From Actinomycetes bacterium (GTDB lineage: Bacteria > Actinomycetota > Actinomycetes > Actinomycetales > Cellulomonadaceae), in assembly GCA_023389545.1 (NCBI GenBank), contig JAEWEI010000311.1, positions 1 through 10,831 of the forward strand: a stretch of DNA of 10,831 nt. The letters are read 5' to 3'. The notes beneath the pieces were generated by a model that saw nothing but the letters and a program-made list of their open reading frames with translations, was not told the origin of the DNA and made no database searches. Position numbers and translations under genes: made by a program. Positions within the stretch are counted from its first letter, which is position 1. Each line of letters begins with the position of its first letter. This document shows, piece after piece, positions 6,749 through 10,831 of this stretch.

Positions 6749-7867
6749 TCAGCTCAGCACTCCTTCATCGACCGCGAGGGTCTGGCCCACAAGCGAGCCG
6801 GTCACGGTCCCGTAGGAGACGGCCACGCAGTACCCGGCCTTCTCCCCGTCCGCCCAGTGCGCGGGGTGCGGGTAGTACACGTCCAACGATCCCCAGGCGT
6901 CAACGGCCGGCGACCCGAACGCGTCCAGCGTCTCCCAGCAGTCCTCCCACGCCCTGTCCACGGCGGGGTCCGTGCCCATGGCCCACGGGGCGGACGAGAG
7001 CTCGAAGCCGCCGATCACCTCGGCCCCGTGCGGCTCGGCGCAGTCGACCACGAGCGCGTCGCTCATGTCGTACAGCTCCGGCCACCCGGCGAGGCACTGC
7101 CCGGCCTCGAACGGCCCGGCCAGCTCGTACACGGGGGTGCTCGTGCTGGTGGCGCCCTCCTCGTCCGACGGCCACGGGTCCGAGCTGAGGCTGTCCTCGT
7201 CCCAGGCCGTGTCCCACTCCACGCTGTTGCTCGGTTGCGAGGCCGCGAACGCCACCAGCGCGATGAAGCCCGCCAGCAGCAGCGTCATGACACCGCCAGC
7301 CACGATCCCCCCAATGGCCAACCCGCGACCGCGGGCGCCTGAGCGACGGATCCGCGCCAGTGCGGCGATGCCGAGCCCGAGCCCGACCGGACCTGTCGCG
7401 CCCAGGGTGAACAGGCCCACGCCGCTGGTCACGAGCGAGGCGATGGCCAGTCCGTCGACCGGCGGCTGCGGCGGGCCCCAGGCGCCCGGGGGCGGGTAGT
7501 AGCCGCCGGGACCGTACGGCTGCGCGGGCGCAGGGGGGCCGCCGTAGGCCGGCGGGCTCGGAGGCCCACCCACACCGGGCCCGGGCGTCGAGGCGTAAGA
7601 CGAGGAGGGGTAGGGCGCGGCGACAGGCGATCCCGCCGGGGGGCCGTACGGCGACGACTGCCCGGTCGCTGCCGGGGGGCCGTACGGCGACGACTGCTCA
7701 GTCGCTGCCGGTGGGCCGTAGGGCGAGGGCTGCGAGGGCGCCGCAGCCGCGGGAGCCTCGAACGGCGCAGGCTCGGCAGCGGGCGCAGGCGCAGGCGCGG
7801 GTGCGGGAGCGGCGAACGGGTCGGGACGGTCCTGGTCGGGGGCGGACCAGGTCGGCGGCGTGCTCAT
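6749..7867 (-). CDS. Proline-rich membrane protein, DUF4190-like plus septum-formation-like domain (first paralogue)
   Basis: 372 residues. The cytosolic N-terminus (1-138) is low-complexity: a Pro-Ala alternation (about 20-30), then repeated PYGPPAATxQSS units (49-77) and more Pro/Gly/Tyr-rich sequence. Two membrane segments follow (about 139-170 and 182-210) around a basic loop RIRRSGARGR. The outer part opens with an acidic Ser-rich linker (216-245), then a septum-formation-like domain with AGQCLAG, VVDCAEPHGAEV, WEDCWE and GYCVAV. The only cysteines are 258, 276, 310 and 347; the first three gaps or spacings mirror those of the next gene (18 and 34 residues). A TAnnnT hexamer 7 bases before the ATG and the lack of a ribosome-binding site suggest a leaderless message shared with the downstream paralogue. 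Proline-rich tails of this type usually bind partners or remain disordered. A cell-envelope role is inferred; biochemical activity is unknown. Confidence 0.82.
   Translation of the reverse strand: MSTPPTWSAPDQDRPDPFAAPAPAPAPAPAAEPAPFEAPAAAAPSQPSPYGPPAATEQSSPYGPPAATGQSSPYGPPAGSPVAAPYPSSSYASTPGPGVGGPPSPPAYGGPPAPAQPYGPGGYYPPPGAWGPPQPPVDGLAIASLVTSGVGLFTLGATGPVGLGLGIAALARIRRSGARGRGLAIGGIVAGGVMTLLLAGFIALVAFAASQPSNSVEWDTAWDEDSLSSDPWPSDEEGATSTSTPVYELAGPFEAGQCLAGWPELYDMSDALVVDCAEPHGAEVIGGFELSSAPWAMGTDPAVDRAWEDCWETLDAFGSPAVDAWGSLDVYYPHPAHWADGEKAGYCVAVSYGTVTGSLVGQTLAVDEGVLS
7635..7742. repeat. 36-bp tandem repeat inside the proline-rich tail
   Basis: Units 7635-7670 and 7671-7706 differ at only two bases near their ends, and a more diverged third unit occupies 7707-7742. 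On the minus strand each encodes 12 residues of the form SSPYGPPAATxQ. The period keeps the frame, so unit gain or loss would change only tail length. Confidence 0.8.
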
Positions 7868-7874
7868 GGGCAGG

Positions 7875-7880
7875 AACGTA
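7875..7880 (-). promoter_or_regulatory. Putative -10 of a leaderless promoter for the membrane pair
   Basis: On the minus strand TACGTT ends 7 bases before the ATG at 7867. It fits TAnnnT, and no Shine-Dalgarno sequence is present. No recognisable -35 was seen. Transcription would start at or next to the ATG. Confidence 0.4.
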
Positions 7881-7952
7881 TCGGAGCGTGACGGCGCGGC
7901 GCGGACGCTTCCACAGATGCCGGCGCCGAAGTCGCCCGGGTGGCGGTGTGGA

Positions 7953-8750
7953 TCAGTCCGCCAGGTCCAGGACCACGGGGACGTGGTCCGAGGGCGCCTT
8001 GCCCTTGCGCTCGTTCCGCTCGATCGTCGCTCCGGTGACCCTGGCCGCGAGTGCCGGCGACGCGTAGGTGAAGTCGATGCGCATGCCCTCGTTGCGGGGG
8101 AACCGGAGCTGCTGGTAGTCCCAGTACGTGAAGGTGCGCGCGGGGATGTGCTCGCGGGAGACCTCGGTGTACCCGGCGCTGGCGAACGCGGTGAACGCCT
8201 CGCGCTCGGCGGGGGTCACGTGGGTGCGCCCGGCGAACTTCTCGATGTCCCACACGTCCTCGTCGAGCGGGGCGATGTTCCAGTCGCCCACCAGGGCGAT
8301 CTGCGCGTCGGGGTCGCCCGTGCCCGGGCTGATCCAGGACTCGGCCTGGTCGCGCAGGTGCTTGAGCCACTCGAGCTTGTATGCGTAGTGCGGGTCGTCG
8401 ATCTCCCGGCCGTTGGGGATGTACAGGCTCCACACCTTGACCCCGCCGCAGGTGGCGCCCAGCGCGCGGGCCTCCGTGACGGGCTCCACGCCGAACCCAG
8501 GCTGCCCCGCGAACGTCGTCTCCACGTCCTCCAGGCCCACGCGCGAGATGATCGCGACGCCGTTCCACTGGCTGAAGCCGAGGGTGGCGACCTCGTAGCC
8601 CGCGGCCTCAAAGGCATCGCGGGGGAACTGCTCGTCCTTGCATTTGGTCTCCTGCAGCGCCAGCACGTCGGTGCCGGTGCGCTCCAGGAACGCCAGGGCC
8701 CGGTCGGTGCGGGCACGGATCGAGTTGATGTTCCAGGTCGCGAGGCGCAT
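7953..8750 (-). CDS. xthA: Exodeoxyribonuclease III
   Basis: 265 residues, close to the 268 of Escherichia coli exonuclease III. It cuts DNA at abasic sites and removes nucleotides or blocked ends from 3' termini in base-excision repair, using Mg2+. The fold and active-site motifs of the EEP nuclease superfamily are in order: WNINS (Asn7), LALQETK (Glu34, same number as the E. coli metal ligand), SLYIPNGRE (Tyr110), VGDWNIAP (Asp156, Asn158), GMRIDFTYA (late Asp) and PSDHVPVVLDL (Asp255, His256). The start is set by the conserved first residues MRLATWNINS and by a TAGCCT hexamer 7 bases upstream with no ribosome-binding site. It is divergent from the short-chain dehydrogenase gene across 117 bases and is followed on its strand, after 85 bases, by the membrane-protein pair. 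No damage or missing residue was seen. Confidence 0.96.
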   Translation of the reverse strand: MRLATWNINSIRARTDRALAFLERTGTDVLALQETKCKDEQFPRDAFEAAGYEVATLGFSQWNGVAIISRVGLEDVETTFAGQPGFGVEPVTEARALGATCGGVKVWSLYIPNGREIDDPHYAYKLEWLKHLRDQAESWISPGTGDPDAQIALVGDWNIAPLDEDVWDIEKFAGRTHVTPAEREAFTAFASAGYTEVSREHIPARTFTYWDYQQLRFPRNEGMRIDFTYASPALAARVTGATIERNERKGKAPSDHVPVVLDLAD

Positions 8751-8757
8751 GAGCGCC

Positions 8758-8763
8758 AGGCTA
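8758..8763 (-). promoter_or_regulatory. Putative -10 of a leaderless xthA promoter
   Basis: On the minus strand TAGCCT ends 7 bases before the xthA ATG and fits TAnnnT. No Shine-Dalgarno sequence is present. With a 17-bp spacer the -35 would fall at 8781-8786, where the sequence is not TTGACA-like but forms the left arm of a GC inverted repeat. Confidence 0.5.
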
Positions 8764-8780
8764 GCCGCCGGCGCCCACGG

Positions 8781-8799
8781 GGCCGCCCTCGCGGCGGCC
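8781..8799. repeat. 7-bp GC inverted repeat in the xthA / dehydrogenase divergent gap
   Basis: GGCCGCC (8781-8787) and GGCGGCC (8793-8799) are exact inverted repeats around CTCGC. The repeat sits over the expected -35 position of xthA, between the two divergent promoters. It could be a regulator site or just GC-rich symmetry; a terminator here is unlikely because neither gene ends nearby. Confidence 0.35.
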
Positions 8800-8831
8800 T
8801 GGTGTGACGCAGATCAGCCGTGCGAGGTTCC

Positions 8832-8861
8832 AGGACAACATGCCCGACGGCTCCGTAGGGT
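8832..8861 (+). promoter_or_regulatory. Leaderless promoter of the short-chain dehydrogenase
   Basis: AGGACA (8832-8837, matching the GACA of TTGACA) and TAGGGT (8856-8861) are separated by 18 bases. The -10 ends 6 bases before the ATG at 8868, so the transcript should start at the start codon. This is the best -35/-10 pair in the window. It is read from sequence, not measured. Confidence 0.6.
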
Positions 8862-8867
8862 GGCGGC

Positions 8868-9662
8868 ATGGGAACCGCACTCATCACTGGGGCGAGCGCC
8901 GGACTCGGGCTCGAGTTCGCCTGGCAGCTCGCGACCGCCAAGCATGACGTGGTGCTCGTCGCGCGCGACACCGAGCGCCTGGAGCACCTGGCCTCACAGC
9001 TGCGCGCCGCGGCCGGCGTCCACGCCGAGGTCCTCACCGCCGACCTGACCGCCCGGGCCGACCTGGAGCGGGTGGCCGCGCGCCTGCGCGACGACTCCCG
9101 CCCGGTGGGCCTGCTGGTGAACAACGCCGGCCTGGGCCTGCACCAGCCGTTCGTGGGCGGGGACTTCGCCCGCGAGGAGCAGGCCTTCGACCTCATGGTG
9201 CGGTCCGTCATGGTGCTGTCCCACGCCGCGGCGGAGGCGATGGTCGAGCGGGGACGCGGCGCGATCCTCAACGTGGCGTCGGTGGCGGCGCTGCTCGCGT
9301 CAGGCACCTACTCGGCGCACAAGGCCTGGGTGCGGACGTTCACCGAGGGCCTGGCCGTGGAGCTGCGGGGCACCGGCGTGACGGCCACGGTGCTGTGCCC
9401 GGGATTCGTGCACACCGAGTTCCACGATCGCGCGGGCATCGACAAGAACACGCTGCCGGAGATCGCCTGGCTGAACGCGGACGATGTGGTCGCGGCGGCG
9501 CTCGCGGACGTGCGGCGCGGGGTGGTCATCTCGACGCCGAGCCTGCGGTACCGGCTGGCCTCGGGGGTCGCGCGCCTGCTGCCGCGCGCTGCCATCCGGG
9601 CGCTGGGCTCATCGCGTCGGGCCGCCCCCGACGAGGACGGGCCCGCCGAGGACGATCGGTAA
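8868..9662 (+). CDS. Short-chain dehydrogenase/reductase (classical SDR, DltE-like)
   Basis: 264 residues. A Rossmann-fold NAD(P)-dependent oxidoreductase with TGASAGLG (7-14), basic Arg in VLVARD (likely NADP preference), NNAG (85-88), catalytic Ser138 in NVASVAALL, and Tyr148/Lys152 in YSAHKAW. The sequence after the active site, WVRTFTEGLAVELRGTGVTA and CPGFVHTEF, is typical of the SDR branch annotated as DltE-like or ketoacyl reductase-like. The substrate cannot be named. The C-terminal ~20 residues are charged and probably disordered. It is divergent from xthA and has its own leaderless-type promoter, with no ribosome-binding site. Its TAA stop is also the first three bases of a -10-like hexamer for pyrE, 10 bases ahead of the pyrE ATG, so the two genes could be read together or apart. 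Family sure; pathway unknown. Confidence 0.92.
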   Translation: MGTALITGASAGLGLEFAWQLATAKHDVVLVARDTERLEHLASQLRAAAGVHAEVLTADLTARADLERVAARLRDDSRPVGLLVNNAGLGLHQPFVGGDFAREEQAFDLMVRSVMVLSHAAAEAMVERGRGAILNVASVAALLASGTYSAHKAWVRTFTEGLAVELRGTGVTATVLCPGFVHTEFHDRAGIDKNTLPEIAWLNADDVVAAALADVRRGVVISTPSLRYRLASGVARLLPRAAIRALGSSRRAAPDEDGPAEDDR

Positions 9663-9665
9663 CCT
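9660..9665 (+). promoter_or_regulatory. Putative pyrE -10 overlapping the preceding stop codon
   Basis: TAACCT ends 7 bases before the pyrE ATG at 9673 and fits TAnnnT; its first three bases are the TAA stop of the short-chain dehydrogenase. No ribosome-binding site lies between. No clear -35 was seen at 17-18 bases upstream, so read-through from the previous gene is the alternative. Confidence 0.4.
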
Positions 9666-9672
9666 GTCGCCT

Positions 9673-10266
9673 ATGAGCCACGTGCAGCCCGACGGCCCCT
9701 CGATGTCCCCCACTCCCCGTGAGCAGCTCCGCGAGCTGATCACCGAGCTGGCGGTGGTGCGAGGGAAGGTCACGCTGTCCTCGGGGCGCGAGGCCGACTA
9801 CTACGTGGACCTGCGCCGGGTGACGCTGCACCACCGCGCGGCGCCGCTCATCGGGCACCTGCTGCTGGACCGGCTCGAGGAGGTCGGGCTGGGCACGGCG
9901 GAGATCGACGCGGTGGGCGGCCTGACCCTCGGCGCGGACCCCGTCGCCACCTCGCTGCTGCACGCCGCGGCGTCCCGCGGGCAGGACCTCGACGCGTTCG
10001 TGGTCCGCAAGGAGGCGAAGACGCATGGCATGCAGCGCCGCATCGAGGGCCCGGACATCGCCGGTCGTCGTGTTGTCGTCCTGGAGGACACCTCCACCAC
10101 CGGCGCCTCGCCCATCGCCGCCGTCGAGGCCGCGCGTGAGGCTGGCGCCGAGGTCATGGGGGTCGCGGTGATCGTGGACCGTGCGACGGGCGCCGCACAG
10201 AAGATCGAGGCGCTGGGCGTTCCGTACCACTACCTGTTCGACCTGGCCGACCTCGGCCTGGCCTGA
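9673..10266 (+). CDS. pyrE: Orotate phosphoribosyltransferase
   Basis: 197 residues. It joins orotate to PRPP to give orotidine 5'-phosphate, the fifth step of pyrimidine synthesis, as a cytosolic dimer with active sites shared between subunits. Visible motifs: GKVTLSSGREADYYVDLRRV (31-50, the orotate/dimer region), GGLTLGADPVA (82-92), the flexible catalytic loop RKEAKTHG (112-119, with the Lys-x-x-Lys-x-His pattern) and the PRPP-binding loop VVVLEDTSTTGAS (134-146, Glu138-Asp139). The chosen ATG follows a -10-like hexamer; a second ATG at 9703 would remove ten unconserved residues and cannot be ruled out. No other pyr gene lies in the window, so pyrE is here apart from the main pyrimidine cluster. 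The next gene starts 2 bases after its stop, suggesting translational coupling. Confidence 0.95.
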   Translation: MSHVQPDGPSMSPTPREQLRELITELAVVRGKVTLSSGREADYYVDLRRVTLHHRAAPLIGHLLLDRLEEVGLGTAEIDAVGGLTLGADPVATSLLHAAASRGQDLDAFVVRKEAKTHGMQRRIEGPDIAGRRVVVLEDTSTTGASPIAAVEAAREAGAEVMGVAVIVDRATGAAQKIEALGVPYHYLFDLADLGLA

Positions 10267-10268
10267 CC

Positions 10269-10831
10269 ATGCGCCGCCGCCCGGGCGTCCCGGCCACAGT
10301 GGTCGGGGTGCTCGTGGTCGGCACGATCGCGTGGAGCGCGCTGGCCGCGGACGGCGCGCTGCTGACCCCGGTGGTCATCGGGTGGCTGGTGGTCGGGGGC
10401 GTGGCGCTGGCGTGGTGGCTCGACGAGAAGCGGCATGAGCGGCTCGCCGAGTGGGCCACGGCGCGCGGCTGGGCGTACCAGCGCCAGGACCAGTCGCTCG
10501 TGTCGGGGTGGAGCGGAGAGCCGTTCGGCGAGGGCCACAGCCGGCGGGCCACCGAGGTGCTGCGCGGCGCCGTCGACGGCCACGGGGTCGTCTCGTTCAC
10601 CTACCGGTGGACGGTCGGCTCCGGCAAGGAGAAGACCACCCACACCCGGCAGGTGGTGGTGCTGGGCCTGCCCGCGTCGCTCCCCACCCTCGAGCTCACT
10701 CCCGAGTGGCTCGGCACCCGGGTGCTCCGCGCCCTCGGCGGGCAGGACATCCAGTTCGAGTCTGAGGACTTCAACCGGGCCTGGCGGGTGCGGGCACGGG
10801 ACCTGAAGTTCGCGCACGACGTGGTGAACCC
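10269..10831 (+). CDS. Hypothetical two-TM membrane protein (3' end outside window)
   Basis: The frame opens with ATG 2 bases after the pyrE stop and stays open to the last base, giving 187 visible residues with no stop. After MRRRPG come two hydrophobic segments (about 8-27 and 31-50), the second ending WWLDEKRHERL, then a long soluble part facing, by the positive-inside rule, the cytosol. That part begins LAEWATARGWAYQRQDQSLV and contains SGWSGEPFGEGHSRRATEVL and VSFTYRWTVGSGKEKTTHT, alternating into strands (RQVVVLGLP). I do not recognise a catalytic motif. It recalls uncharacterised actinobacterial membrane proteins in which a short TM hairpin precedes a beta-rich domain, possibly the DUF3137 type. 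The tight junction to pyrE implies one transcript. It is a real gene by length, codon bias and spacing; its function is unknown. Confidence 0.8.
   Translation, partial: MRRRPGVPATVVGVLVVGTIAWSALAADGALLTPVVIGWLVVGGVALAWWLDEKRHERLAEWATARGWAYQRQDQSLVSGWSGEPFGEGHSRRATEVLRGAVDGHGVVSFTYRWTVGSGKEKTTHTRQVVVLGLPASLPTLELTPEWLGTRVLRALGGQDIQFESEDFNRAWRVRARDLKFAHDVVN

Noticed and set aside
6040..7499. Plus-strand open frames opposite the paralogous membrane proteins
   Set aside because: They lack recognisable domains, whereas the minus strand gives membrane segments, conserved cysteines and a shared domain layout.
7885..7909. AGCGT / ACGCT inverted repeat after xthA
   Set aside because: Only 5 bp with a 15-base loop; too weak to call a terminator.
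7941..7963. TGGCGG / CCGCCA hairpin spanning the xthA stop codon
   Set aside because: A 6-bp stem with an 11-base loop that includes coding sequence is expected by chance in DNA this rich in G and C.
1..10831. Mobile elements, CRISPR arrays, tRNA/rRNA genes, toxin-antitoxin or defence genes
   Set aside because: No transposase, integrase, spaced direct repeats, cloverleaf or recognisable defence domain was seen; all substantial frames are accounted for by ordinary chromosomal genes.

Overview
This is a very GC-rich window with strong G/C bias at third codon positions. Its proteins look like those of a high-GC actinobacterium, probably a Micrococcales of the Cellulomonas / Promicromonospora kind. 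The support is the actinobacterial style of PyrE, a proline-rich 'septum formation' membrane protein pair, an intracellular PA14-type GH3 beta-glucosidase beside a TetR regulator, and several start codons sitting 6-7 bases after a TAnnnT hexamer, as in leaderless actinobacterial transcripts. The genus is inferred; no rRNA or other phylogenetic marker is present. The window reads as ordinary chromosome: no insertion sequence, phage gene, tRNA, CRISPR array or toxin-antitoxin module was seen.

Layout. (1) 1-1611, plus strand: C-terminal ~536 residues of the disaggregase ClpB, entering from the left edge and followed by a perfect 14-bp GC hairpin (probable terminator). (2) 1669-2718, plus: NAD(P)-dependent Gfo/Idh/MocA oxidoreductase of the dihydrodiol / D-xylose dehydrogenase type. 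(3) 2719-2831: an A/T-richer gap with a 20-bp near-perfect palindrome and five runs of five or six G. (4) 2832-3431 and 3560-6043, plus: a TetR-family regulator, then an 827-residue GH3 beta-glucosidase with a PA14 insertion. (5) 6084-7867, minus: two adjacent paralogous membrane proteins whose extracytoplasmic domains each hold exactly four cysteines in nearly the same spacing. (6) 7953-8750, minus: exonuclease III (xthA). (7) 8868-10831, plus, divergent from xthA: a short-chain dehydrogenase, orotate phosphoribosyltransferase (pyrE), and a two-TM membrane protein that runs off the right edge and starts 2 bases after pyrE.

How it fits together. ClpB (protein rescue), XthA (base-excision repair) and PyrE (UMP synthesis) are housekeeping. 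The TetR-GH3 pair and perhaps the oxidoreductase suggest intracellular sugar or glycoside use, with regulation likely acting through the palindrome ahead of tetR. The paralogous pair is probably a cell-envelope module. The 8.7-9.7 kb stretch is notable for closely spaced putative leaderless promoters, including one whose -10 hexamer begins with the stop codon of the preceding gene.

I did not find convincing evidence of a new multi-gene system. The least explained items are the four-cysteine paralogous pair with its 36-bp tandem repeat, the palindrome/G-tract region ahead of tetR, and the C-terminally cut membrane protein after pyrE.
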